DNA of 7,401 nucleotides from Bacteroidota bacterium. Lineage in GTDB: Bacteria; Bacteroidota; Bacteroidia; Chitinophagales; Chitinophagaceae. Below are positions 1-6,711 of this stretch, in pieces (the first letter of the stretch is position 1; the number at the start of each line of letters is the position of its first letter). The notes under the pieces are model-generated. The model made no database searches. It was not told where the DNA came from and saw only the letters and a program-made list of their open reading frames with translations. The stretch is from the NCBI GenBank assembly GCA_023429365.1, contig JAEYVW010000119.1:1-7401 (forward strand). The letters are read 5' to 3'. The position numbers and the translations under genes were made by a program.

Positions 1-392
1 GCAACAATCACCAATTTGGTACCGAATAGATGGATGAACTGTTTTTCAGCGATGCTATTATTATCATATTCGATCCGGTTGGTAAACTGGCCGACTGGAA
101 ACAATAAACAAACACTCGATTCAACGGTAGGATCCTGAATAACCTCATACTGTCCCGTTTTCACCAATTGGTGGGCTTCATATCTTTCATACCCGGTACT
201 TGTAAATTTTAAAATATTACCATTACCTGGTGGAGGTGTACTTACCTGTGGATTCATCGCTGCAGATGCATGTCGCAACTCCCAGGTACCCACAAGGCTA
301 TCTGAAAATGGAGGTTTGTTGCTCTCGCTTTTTTCGCAACCCAGGCCAATCATAATGACAACCAGGCTGACCAGTAAAATAAATCGCTTCAT
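1..392 (-). CDS. Lipocalin-like lipoprotein, N-terminal part (runs off left edge)
   Basis: The frame opens at an ATG (complement of 390-392) and stays open for 130 codons to the window edge, so the C-terminus is missing. The first 19 residues are a lipoprotein signal: MKR, a hydrophobic stretch, then a lipobox ending G-L-G-C with the cysteine at residue 19. A polar linker (EKSESNKPP) follows, then LVGTWEL at about 34-40, the usual opening strand of the lipocalin-like lipoproteins common in Bacteroidota. Further on come ILKFTSTGYERYE, KTGQYEVI and IEYDNN, which fit alternating beta strands of a small barrel. The residue after the cysteine is E. The mature protein is probably lipid-anchored in the cell envelope; its ligand is unknown. 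It starts 79 bases after the stop of the ATPase gene on the same strand, and no clear promoter was found in that gap. The lipoprotein call is firm; the barrel fold is inferred. Confidence 0.8.
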   Translation of the reverse strand, partial: MKRFILLVSLVVIMIGLGCEKSESNKPPFSDSLVGTWELRHASAAMNPQVSTPPPGNGNILKFTSTGYERYEAHQLVKTGQYEVIQDPTVESSVCLLFPVGQFTNRIEYDNNSIAEKQFIHLFGTKLVIV

Positions 393-471
393 GACGCTAT
401 GACACCCGCCCAGGGTATAACGTTGCACGACCTTTTCAACCCAACTCTTATTTTCACATTTATACTTCCGA

Positions 472-3006
472 CTACCTACTACCGCCTCCCGACTGCCTCT
501 TCACTGCTTTCTCGAGCTCGACTACAATAAATACAATAGAAGAAACTCCGATCGCAATCGCGAGTTCACCAATTGTCAGTGGTTGTGTATGGAAAAATTT
601 ATTAAGATAGGGAACATATATGACTGCCAGCTGAAGCAGCACCGTTCCAAGTACGGCCCACAACAATGGCCGGTTGCTCGTAAGTCCCAACTTAAATAGT
701 GAACGTTTTTCACTACGTATCGCCATGACATGCCAAAGCTGGCTAAAACAAAGCACTGTAAACACGATGGTTTGCCAGTGTGAATCGCCGCTTTCTATCG
801 CTATCCATTGTGTCACGATCGTAAGCAGCCCGATAAATATGCCGACCCAGAGAATATGAATGCCCAACCCATGTGCGAATATGCTTTCACCGGGTTGACG
901 TGGCGGTTGCTTCATGATATCTTTCTCCGCGGGTTCGGCAGCAAGTGCCAGGGCAGGTAGACCATCAGTTACAAGGTTTACCCATAGGATATGTACCGGC
1001 AGCAAAGGAATAGGCAGGCCTATCAATGGCGCCAGGAAAATTGCCCAAATCTCGGCAGTGTTGCCTGTCAGGATATACTTGATGAACTTGCGGATATTGT
1101 CATAAATACGACGACCTGTTTTCACTGCTTTGACAATGGTGGCAAAATTATCATCTAGAAGGATCATGTGGGCCGCTTCTTTGGTAACATCAGTACCGGT
1201 GATGCCCATGGCGATCCCGATATTCGCTTTTTTCAAAGCCGGCGCGTCATTGACGCCATCACCCGTCATTGACACAAACTGTTGTTTGTCCTGTAATGCT
1301 TCTACGATCTTTAACTTCTGTTCGGGCGATACTCTCGCATACACCCTGATCTTCTCTACCTCGGCCTCGAGTTTTTCTTCTTTTAATTGTTGCAACTCTT
1401 TCCCCGTTACAACCAGATGCTCTTCATTTTCTATGATGCCGAGTTGTCGGGCAATGGAGGCAGCGGTCAGTGGATGGTCGCCTGTGATCATTACGGGCAC
1501 CACGCCTGCATCCTTACACTCCTGTATGGCTTGTTTTGCCTCCTCCCGCGGTGGATCAATAAGTCCTGCCAGGCCTATAAATTCCAGGTCTTTTTCAATA
1601 ATTCCCGGTTCTAAATTGCCAGGCAGTTTGTCGATCCATTTTCCACCGAACCCGATAACCCGCATACCTTCCCTGGCCATGACTTCCTCTTCTGCCTTTA
1701 TTTTTTTTCTCAGCTCTGCATCTCTCACAATTACCGCTATCGATTCAGCGGCTCCTTTCGTGATAACCCAGTATTTTCCTTCCTTTTCATGAATGGTGGT
1801 CATGGCTTTCCGGTCCGAATCAAATGGTATATCACCTACCAGCTTGTATTTCTTCTGCTCTTTTGCGTAATCAACCATGGCCAGTTCGGTTGGGTCACCG
1901 GTCAATACACCATCTTTTTCCCGGAGATCATGATTCAGGCTCATGGCCTGTAGTAATTCAGACCTTCCCGATTCTTCAACCGTCCAAACATCCTGCACGA
2001 CCATTTCATTACGGGTGAGCGTGCCGGTTTTGTCCGTACAGATATAGGTGACGGAGCCCAGCGTTTCCACGGCATACAATTTCCGGATGAGCACATTCTG
2101 CCGCATCAACCGTCGGGCACCCAGGGCAAGCGAAATAGTTACAACAGCGGGTAGCGCTTCCGGTATAGCCGCAACAGCAAGTGAGATGGCAGTAAGCAAT
2201 AACTGGTTAAAATCCTCACCCCGAAGGTAACCTACGAGGAAAAAAGCGATACATAAGCCAATGATGATAACAGTCAGCCTGCGGCTAAAGCCAACCAGTC
2301 GCTGTTGTAATGGCGTAGTACTTTCGGCGCCTTCAAGCATTCCGGCGATATTACCCAGTTCGGTTTTCATCCCGGTAGCGACAACAACACCGGTACCGTG
2401 CCCATTTGTAATTTGTGTGCCACGGAAAACCATATTTGTCCGATCACCCACAACAATATCGTCACCCGGAAGTTCGTGAGTGGTTTTATCAATTGGGTTG
2501 GACTCTCCGGTAAGACTTGCCTCGTTAGCTTTTAATGAAACGACTTCCAGTAACCGCATATCCGCGGGAACGGTATTTCCGGCTTCAAGCAAAACGATAT
2601 CACCCGGAACGATTTCTTCAACGGGAATTTCCACAGTGTTGTGGTCTCTTAAAACCCTTGCAGTTGGGGTTGACATTTTTTGCAATGCATCCATTGCCTT
2701 TTCGGCACGATACTCCTGGATGAATCCAATAATGGCGTTGAGAATGATGATGACGATGATGACAATCGTATCGGATCCTTCGCCTATAAAAAACGAAATG
2801 ACCGCGGCCACTACGAGTACCAGGATCATTACATTTAAAAACTGGCGAATGAAGATGACAAGTGGATTGATCTTTTTCTTACCGGTCAGGACATTCTTCC
2901 CAAACTCAGTGAGTTTTTGCTGCACAGCGGCATCATCCAGGCCAGCGGCATTGCTGCCTAATTGCCTTAGTGCATCGTCGGTTGAAATGCTGTGCCAGTT
3001 GGCCAT
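472..3006 (-). CDS. P2A-type cation-transporting ATPase, probably calcium
   Basis: This 844-residue ATP-driven cation pump of the inner membrane is full length, though its nucleotide-binding part is compact compared with SERCA. In order it shows the N-terminal cation-ATPase domain (about 3-60), M1-M2 (47-97), the actuator domain with TGES at 166-169, M3-M4 (243-296) with PEALP at 282-286, the phosphorylation motif DKTGTLT with catalytic D325, a nucleotide-binding domain with FDSDRK (395-400) and KGAA (K417), TGD at 508-510, the hinge TGDGVNDAP (581-589), and six C-terminal spans. Residues matching the SERCA calcium ligands are E283 (M4), N649 and E652 (M5), and N677, T680 and D681 (M6); the M8 position appears to be Q756. 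This favours calcium export, although manganese or another cation cannot be excluded. The ATG at 3006 is the only upstream option, because an in-frame TAA lies seven codons earlier. It lies 109 bases behind the 205-residue gene on the same strand. Confidence 0.95.
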   Translation of the reverse strand: MANWHSISTDDALRQLGSNAAGLDDAAVQQKLTEFGKNVLTGKKKINPLVIFIRQFLNVMILVLVVAAVISFFIGEGSDTIVIIVIIILNAIIGFIQEYRAEKAMDALQKMSTPTARVLRDHNTVEIPVEEIVPGDIVLLEAGNTVPADMRLLEVVSLKANEASLTGESNPIDKTTHELPGDDIVVGDRTNMVFRGTQITNGHGTGVVVATGMKTELGNIAGMLEGAESTTPLQQRLVGFSRRLTVIIIGLCIAFFLVGYLRGEDFNQLLLTAISLAVAAIPEALPAVVTISLALGARRLMRQNVLIRKLYAVETLGSVTYICTDKTGTLTRNEMVVQDVWTVEESGRSELLQAMSLNHDLREKDGVLTGDPTELAMVDYAKEQKKYKLVGDIPFDSDRKAMTTIHEKEGKYWVITKGAAESIAVIVRDAELRKKIKAEEEVMAREGMRVIGFGGKWIDKLPGNLEPGIIEKDLEFIGLAGLIDPPREEAKQAIQECKDAGVVPVMITGDHPLTAASIARQLGIIENEEHLVVTGKELQQLKEEKLEAEVEKIRVYARVSPEQKLKIVEALQDKQQFVSMTGDGVNDAPALKKANIGIAMGITGTDVTKEAAHMILLDDNFATIVKAVKTGRRIYDNIRKFIKYILTGNTAEIWAIFLAPLIGLPIPLLPVHILWVNLVTDGLPALALAAEPAEKDIMKQPPRQPGESIFAHGLGIHILWVGIFIGLLTIVTQWIAIESGDSHWQTIVFTVLCFSQLWHVMAIRSEKRSLFKLGLTSNRPLLWAVLGTVLLQLAVIYVPYLNKFFHTQPLTIGELAIAIGVSSIVFIVVELEKAVKRQSGGGSR

Positions 3007-3115
3007 CCTGAACCATTCAAATTTTTAATACAGCCGTACTATAATTTCAGTCCCACAGGTCGGTGCCCAAGTTCGTAAATTATATGTGCATTTAATGAAT
3101 TAGAAACCGGTTTTT

Positions 3116-3733
3116 CTATTCAGGATCATTTTTATTCAACAGGCCTTTGACCAGCTTTTGCCATTGAATTTTGGAAACACCTGTTGCAGCTGCGGTGCCA
3201 ACTAAAACATTGCGGACTTTGTCGGCCAATTTTTTTGCTGAAGTATTTGGTTTCTCGTTGCGACCGTGCACCTGCGCACTTACGATCGTGTCTTTTCTTT
3301 TTACAATAAAGGTACTGGTGGCACTATCCTTAAAAAAATGTGCAGTCCCTTCTTTCCTCACAGGGTCTTCCGCCGGTCTTACTGTCATCGCACTCCACTC
3401 CTCGTCGGCTTCGGGCATTCTTTTATCTTCGACCTGTTCGATCCTAACCCAGTCATAACCATCACCAGCCGCAGATCCCGGCCCCGGAATATCGATACGG
3501 ATATAGTCCCCGGGTATTGGAAAATCTTTCTTCAGCAAACCGGTATCGTCGGTTAGTTTAAAGTCAGCTGAAAGCCCATCGCTGATATCGCCCCACTGGC
3601 TGATATCATAAAGACGCTCGCGTGTCTTCAGGAAAAGTAGCTTTGCTTCCTGCAGATCGGGAGCTATCCTGATTTCGATAATATCCGCACGTACACCTTC
3701 GCGCTGGGCCGGTATTGGTTTCCTGGCTGCCAT
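3116..3733 (-). CDS. Conserved hypothetical protein of Bacteroidota, 205 residues
   Basis: I recognise the general pattern of this soluble protein from Bacteroidota genomes but know no function for it. It has no signal peptide or membrane span. The N-terminal third (about 15-60) has an alternating strand and helix pattern ending in DISQWGDISDGLSADFKLTD. The centre holds GDYIRIDIPGPG (75-86), then GYDWVRIEQVE (92-102), and SAMTVRPAEDP (114-124), all strand-like. FKDSATSTFIVKR (134-146) and VHGRNEKPNTS (155-165) look like the most family-specific stretches. The last 35 residues are probably helical (KKLADKVRNVLVG, then IQWQKLVKGLLN). The ATG at 3733 comes 23 bases after the stop of the 99-residue membrane protein gene, which suggests co-expression. 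An overlapping ATG 17 bases earlier is in another frame. The ATPase gene follows after 109 bases. That the gene is real is well supported by length, composition and context; its role is unknown. Confidence 0.8.
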   Translation of the reverse strand: MAARKPIPAQREGVRADIIEIRIAPDLQEAKLLFLKTRERLYDISQWGDISDGLSADFKLTDDTGLLKKDFPIPGDYIRIDIPGPGSAAGDGYDWVRIEQVEDKRMPEADEEWSAMTVRPAEDPVRKEGTAHFFKDSATSTFIVKRKDTIVSAQVHGRNEKPNTSAKKLADKVRNVLVGTAAATGVSKIQWQKLVKGLLNKNDPE

Positions 3734-3756
3734 AATTTGAAGCGGCTTTCATTTGT

Positions 3757-4056
3757 TTAAAGATTCTCTTCGGTTGTTGTAACACCCCTGATATTCCCCG
3801 CCGCATCTTCTACGACGGTAGTAGTTTTTCTTTTGCCTCCAGTCACTGTCGTGCGATTACGATTGCGACCAAGAGCTGCCAGTATAATTATCAGCACGAG
3901 GCCGGCAACAACCCAGATCCAATGGCGCTCAAACCACGACACTGCCTGTTGGGTATCGATTTCAACCTTTTCCTGGGCCTGGCTAACAAGGCTATTCATA
4001 ATAAGGAAGCAGCATGCAACGAACCTTGCACTGTAGGAGAAAATTAATTTCTTCAT
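3757..4056 (-). CDS. Small single-span membrane protein with signal peptide, 99 residues
   Basis: I chose the ATG at 4056. The frame also allows a TTG start 17 codons upstream at 4107, but from the ATG the protein begins MKK and then a hydrophobic stretch ending SLVSQAQ, a typical cleavable signal peptide (about 1-28). The mature part has a short acidic segment (EKVEIDTQQ), then WFERHWIW leading into a membrane span at about 45-62. After it come GRNRNR and GKRK, so by the positive-inside rule the tail should be cytoplasmic. The tail ends in a threonine-rich, strand-like segment (KTTTVVEDAAGNIRGVTTTEE). Short proteins of this layout are common in Chitinophagaceae and uncharacterised. It lies 23 bases upstream of the 205-residue gene and is probably the first gene of that operon. 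No Bacteroidota-type promoter (TTG / TAnnTTTG) could be recognised upstream. Confidence 0.75.
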   Translation of the reverse strand: MKKLIFSYSARFVACCFLIMNSLVSQAQEKVEIDTQQAVSWFERHWIWVVAGLVLIIILAALGRNRNRTTVTGGKRKTTTVVEDAAGNIRGVTTTEENL

Positions 4057-4139
4057 AACCTGATGTTTTATTGAATTACGATTGCTGTACTTCAATAAAT
4101 ACGCCAACCCAGAACAATGGCGACTGTCTTACCAGGATA

Positions 4140-4391
4140 TCAACGAAGGTATGGGCTGTTATAACTTATTGGATAGCCAACAGGCCGAAAGGGGAAGTGC
4201 CGATAAGTGGAATAAATTACACTATCTGATTGTTGAATTTGTTTACCCTTCAGCCAGCTTGAGTGGTAGCTGCCAGGCGTCGTCGATTTGGTCAGGGTTC
4301 CACGCTTAGCGGCCAATGGTTCTTTTTGATCTTTCTTGTATTGATGGAGTATCAGCAAATGAATCATTGCAACCAGCAACAATTGCTTCAT
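4140..4391 (-). CDS. Doubtful small ORF, 83 codons
   Basis: An ATG-started frame of 83 codons ends in TGA within the intergenic stretch. The first 17 residues are hydrophobic after MKQ (LLLVAMIHLLIL), followed by a charged QYKKDQKE segment, so it could be a short signal-anchored or secreted peptide. The rest is rich in S, T, Y and P with no motif I recognise. It ends 84 bases before the start of the 99-residue membrane protein on the same strand, so it could be a leader gene of that operon. An A/T-rich run precedes its start, as is common in Bacteroidota, but there is no ribosome binding site. I know of no family it belongs to, and it may be a chance ORF. Confidence 0.25.
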   Translation of the reverse strand: MKQLLLVAMIHLLILHQYKKDQKEPLAAKRGTLTKSTTPGSYHSSWLKGKQIQQSDSVIYSTYRHFPFRPVGYPISYNSPYLR

Positions 4392-4430
4392 AAAGAATTT
4401 ATTTAATTTTTCATTCGGGTACTTCGAAAT

Positions 4431-4473
4431 AGCTGAAAGAAATATGCCAATCAGCTTACGGCATAGTTTTTTT
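4431..4473 (+). promoter_or_regulatory. Interlocking inverted repeats plus T-run upstream of the TspO-like gene
   Basis: AGCTGA (4431-4436) is complementary to TCAGCT (4451-4456), and TATGCC (4443-4448) to GGCATA (4460-4465). The arms interleave, so the two stems can form together as an H-type pseudoknot (connecting segments of 6, 2 and 3 bases) or compete as alternative hairpins. Seven T residues (4467-4473) come one base after the second stem, giving it the look of a weak intrinsic terminator on the plus strand. No plus-strand gene lies upstream to be terminated, and the start codon of the TspO-like gene is 24 bases after the T-run, so a leader or attenuator role is conceivable. Both stems are only 6 base pairs, so chance is a real alternative. 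Confidence 0.25.
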
Positions 4474-4497
4474 ATTGCTATCCAGATAAGTTAGGCC

Positions 4498-5301
4498 ATG
4501 AGACAAATAAAGTCCTTTACCATATTCAACGCGATAAGTTTCATCATTCCTGCCGGATTGTTCTATGCGATTCAGTTTCAGTTCCTCGATCTTGGGACTG
4601 TCAGAGATATTAGTATTCCTTATCATTCACTGTTGATGCCTCCAAAGGAAATTTCCGTTATTATATGGGGAGTTCTATACACAGCATTGGCAATATTTTG
4701 CCTCTACCATATTCTAATGGCGTTCACACACCGTGAAAAGTATCCTGCAAACCAGGATACAAGACGTGTGGATATGTTCTTTATTATTAGTAACCTGGCT
4801 GCAACCGGCTGGTTGCTGACTACAACCCTTGGCCATCTAATTACTTCCCTCATTTTGCTGGGTTTCCAGATATTACTGATTTCGGTGATACATCGTGAAT
4901 TGAATATTTATAGAAGATACCGCAGGATGAGGTCTACATTATGTACGCAGGCGCCTTTGAGTATCTATGCAGCATGGCTTTCATTTTTATTCATGGGAGG
5001 TATTAGCGAATATTTCCGCCTTGATACTGGAAGCTGGCACCCTGTGCTGGTAGGTGTATTGATCTTTATCACATTAATGATCATTTTTATCCGTCACAAT
5101 ATCGTTTTTGGTCTGATGATTATCCCGGGGCTCGTTGGTATTATATCTAATACCGATACCACTGTTAAAGATTCAGGATCGATCACCATTGTAGCATGGG
5201 CCGGTATCTGGATACTGGCGCTCGCTTCATTTGTCAAACTGGTCATGGACTTTCGACTCAAAGAACCTCCGGTTGTCTTTCAGCGGACCGCTTATGATTA
5301 A
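4498..5301 (+). CDS. TspO/MBR-like tryptophan-rich sensory family membrane protein
   Basis: This is a 267-residue integral membrane protein with about eight spans (near 8-27, 52-75, 93-111, 113-131, 155-172, 181-199, 201-217 and 229-249). The layout fits the longer TspO-like proteins annotated as tryptophan-rich sensory proteins. An unstructured loop PYHSLLMPPKEIS precedes IIWGVLYTALAIFCLYHI (the family's IWxxLY motif, W57). The third span begins FFIISNLAATGWLL, and APLSIYAAWLS (152-162) corresponds to the P-x-S-I-Y-x-x-W segment. The C-terminal span holds W234 and W238. Classical TspO proteins are near 160 residues with five spans and bind porphyrins and other ligands; what the longer relatives bind is not established. 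The tryptophan content is modest (six). The ATG at 4498 gives a proper first span. The next gene starts 11 bases after the stop and is probably co-transcribed. The family is assigned from motif layout only. Confidence 0.65.
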   Translation: MRQIKSFTIFNAISFIIPAGLFYAIQFQFLDLGTVRDISIPYHSLLMPPKEISVIIWGVLYTALAIFCLYHILMAFTHREKYPANQDTRRVDMFFIISNLAATGWLLTTTLGHLITSLILLGFQILLISVIHRELNIYRRYRRMRSTLCTQAPLSIYAAWLSFLFMGGISEYFRLDTGSWHPVLVGVLIFITLMIIFIRHNIVFGLMIIPGLVGIISNTDTTVKDSGSITIVAWAGIWILALASFVKLVMDFRLKEPPVVFQRTAYD

Positions 5302-5312
5302 AATTTAACCAA

Positions 5313-5531
5313 ATGAACCAGTTTAGTGAGATGAGTCATGCCAGCCTACTTGACCTGCTTGCACGATATACAACCGACTATACTCAAATGCTTAGCGATA
5401 ATAATAAGTCCAACGAATTCTATAAGTGCAAAAGACTGCTTGAACAGGTAACAACCGAGCTCGAACACAGGATGCGGAATAATAAAAGTAATGATGCGGA
5501 CCAGCCAGTATTGCAACCGCGCGACGAATAG
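5313..5531 (+). CDS. Small helical hypothetical protein, 72 residues
   Basis: This short, cytoplasmic, almost wholly helical protein has no signal peptide or membrane span. Its pattern is a leucine-rich helix (SLLDLLARYTTDYTQML, about 11-27), a short polar turn (SDNNKSNEF), then a second helix (YKCKRLLEQVTTELEHRM, about 37-54) and a disordered polar tail. That helix-turn-helix hairpin resembles small proteins I know from Bacteroidota genomes with the pattern LLxxTxxYxxML...E(Y/F)xxCKxxxxxLxxEI. I know no function for them. It begins 11 bases after the TspO-like gene and is probably translated from the same message. The first ATG (5313) was kept; a second in-frame ATG at 5331 would drop six residues. 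The methyltransferase gene starts 57 bases further on. Confidence 0.7.
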   Translation: MNQFSEMSHASLLDLLARYTTDYTQMLSDNNKSNEFYKCKRLLEQVTTELEHRMRNNKSNDADQPVLQPRDE

Positions 5532-5588
5532 TACATAATATCCCTGCCATCCTGAAACCATAGTACGAATAACTATAAAACAGGCATC

Positions 5589-6707
5589 ATGGCAAATGAA
5601 ATGGGGTCACTGGAAAAGATCATCATTCGGGAAATTGAGCAGAAAGGTCCCATACCATTTCGCGACTTTATGGAAATGTCGCTGTACTACCCGGACCTCG
5701 GATATTATACATCGGAAAATAGGAGGATTGGAACAAACGGAGATTATTACACAAGTCCCTGGCTAAGCAGCGTGCTGGGCGAAATGCTGGCCCTCCAGAT
5801 AGAGGAAATGTGGGCCATACTGGGCAAAGAAGATTTTACAATCGTTGAATTTGGCGGCGGCGACGGCACACTCTGCATAGACATTCTAAACCAACTGAAG
5901 AATAATCCCGTTTTGTATAGCAGGCTCCGCTATCACATTATTGAAAAAAAAAGAAGACTGCGGGAAGAAGATAAAAAACAGATTCCCGGTATTCAAAGCT
6001 GGCATGAATCCCCTGATGAAATCGGGCCGGTGAAAAATGGATGTGTCCTTTCAAATGAATTGCTGGATAATCTTTCCACCTCCCCTGTCGTAATGCAGGA
6101 TGAACTCATGGAGGTATTTGTTGACTACAATGATGGTTTTGTTGAAACCCTGAGACCTGCGGGTAGCAAGCTAAAGCAGTATTTCGCGCAACTCGGCGTA
6201 CGGTTACCCAATGGATTTCGAACGGAGGTCAATCTCGAAGCCATCGAATGGATAAGAAAAGTGGCGTCCATACTGGAAAAAGGTTTCGTACTCACAATCG
6301 ATTATGGATGTCCTTCTGCAGAATTATACAGTACAACCCGAAGTGAAGGCACCCTGGTCTGCTGCCACCGCCACCAGGTTAATTACAGTCCATATCAGCA
6401 TATCGGAGAGCAGGATATTACTACGCATGTAAACTTTTCGGCCCTGCAACATTGGGGTATACAAAACGGGCTCGAATGCTGTGGATTTACAAGCCAGGCA
6501 AATTTTCTGCTTGGCCTGGGCCTCACCAGTCATTTACAGCAAAAAGAAATAAAATCAACAATGAAATCTCTGCCCCCATCCCGTAAAGCCATGATGATCC
6601 ACACTTTTCTTGCAGGGATGGGACGGAAGTTCAAAGTTTTAATTCAAAACAAGGGATTACAAAAGCCACGGCTTTCAGGTTTGCAATTCAGCCTCCCATA
6701 TTTTTAA
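5589..6707 (+). CDS. MidA/NDUFAF7-family (DUF185) SAM-dependent methyltransferase
   Basis: This 372-residue, full-length protein belongs to COG1565, whose mitochondrial member NDUFAF7/MidA methylates an arginine of complex I subunit NDUFS2 during assembly. The bacterial substrate is not established. Family features in order are IPFRDFMEMSLYYPDLGYY (22-40), IGTNGDYYTSPWLSSVLGE (47-65), the SAM-binding motif I VEFGGGDGTL (86-95, G89/G91/G93), the LSNELLDNL motif (154-162, usually NE-hydrophobic-hydrophobic-D), DELMEVFVDY (171-180), LTIDYG (235-240), GEQDITTHVNFSAL (273-286) and a C-terminal MGRKFKVLIQNKG (344-356). The residue after the NELLDN motif that is commonly histidine (AVHxVVM in relatives, from memory) is serine here. 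A second in-frame ATG lies at 5601; the first was kept because both allow the helix ending IIIREIE. The TspO-like and 72-residue genes lie upstream on the same strand. Its 3' end faces the TPR gene with 4 bases between. Confidence 0.92.
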   Translation: MANEMGSLEKIIIREIEQKGPIPFRDFMEMSLYYPDLGYYTSENRRIGTNGDYYTSPWLSSVLGEMLALQIEEMWAILGKEDFTIVEFGGGDGTLCIDILNQLKNNPVLYSRLRYHIIEKKRRLREEDKKQIPGIQSWHESPDEIGPVKNGCVLSNELLDNLSTSPVVMQDELMEVFVDYNDGFVETLRPAGSKLKQYFAQLGVRLPNGFRTEVNLEAIEWIRKVASILEKGFVLTIDYGCPSAELYSTTRSEGTLVCCHRHQVNYSPYQHIGEQDITTHVNFSALQHWGIQNGLECCGFTSQANFLLGLGLTSHLQQKEIKSTMKSLPPSRKAMMIHTFLAGMGRKFKVLIQNKGLQKPRLSGLQFSLPYF

Positions 6708-6711
6708 TAAA

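Larger units (their letters stand above)
4057..4497. other. Intergenic stretch without a confident gene
   Basis: This 441-base gap separates the minus-strand left half from the plus-strand right half, so it should carry promoters firing in both directions. Nothing in it clearly matches the Bacteroidota promoter pattern. The closest is a TAGTTTTT at 4464-4471, which has no TTG at the right distance. The stretch contains a doubtful 83-codon minus-strand ORF (4391-4140), an overlapping antisense ORF that needs a TTG start (4082-4309), and the hairpin pair at 4431-4473. A further imperfect inverted repeat (GGGCTGTT near 4153 with AACAGGCC near 4179, one mismatch) is too weak to name. The stretch may also be the remains of a decayed gene. 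Confidence 0.5.

Noticed and set aside
468..497. Imperfect direct repeat (CCGACTACCT / CCGACTGCCT)
   Set aside because: It spans the end of the ATPase gene, is only about 10 bases with a mismatch, and is best explained by the coding of the C-terminal R/S/G-rich tail and chance.
1130..1792. Plus-strand ORF of 220 codons
   Set aside because: It lies wholly antisense to the ATPase, is serine- and cysteine-rich with no domain, and is explained as a shadow of the conserved ATPase frame.
2480..3028. Plus-strand ORF of 182 codons over the ATPase start
   Set aside because: It is antisense to the N-terminal ATPase domain, has a low-complexity S/T/M-rich composition and no recognisable family.
3104..3113. 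Palindrome AAACCGGTTT after the 205-residue gene, considered as a terminator or operator
   Set aside because: A perfect 10-base palindrome has no loop to form a terminator hairpin, and one copy alone is weak evidence for a protein-binding site.
4057..4107. Upstream TTG start for the 99-residue membrane protein
   Set aside because: It would put 17 polar residues ahead of a typical MKK signal peptide; the ATG at 4056 is far better.
4082..4309. Plus-strand ORF of 75 codons
   Set aside because: It needs a TTG start, has no motif, and overlaps the equally doubtful minus-strand ORF; neither the codons nor the context support it.
6708..6711. Shared bidirectional terminator between the convergent genes
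   Set aside because: The region around the 4-base gap is A/T-rich, but no stem with GC pairs could be found on either strand.
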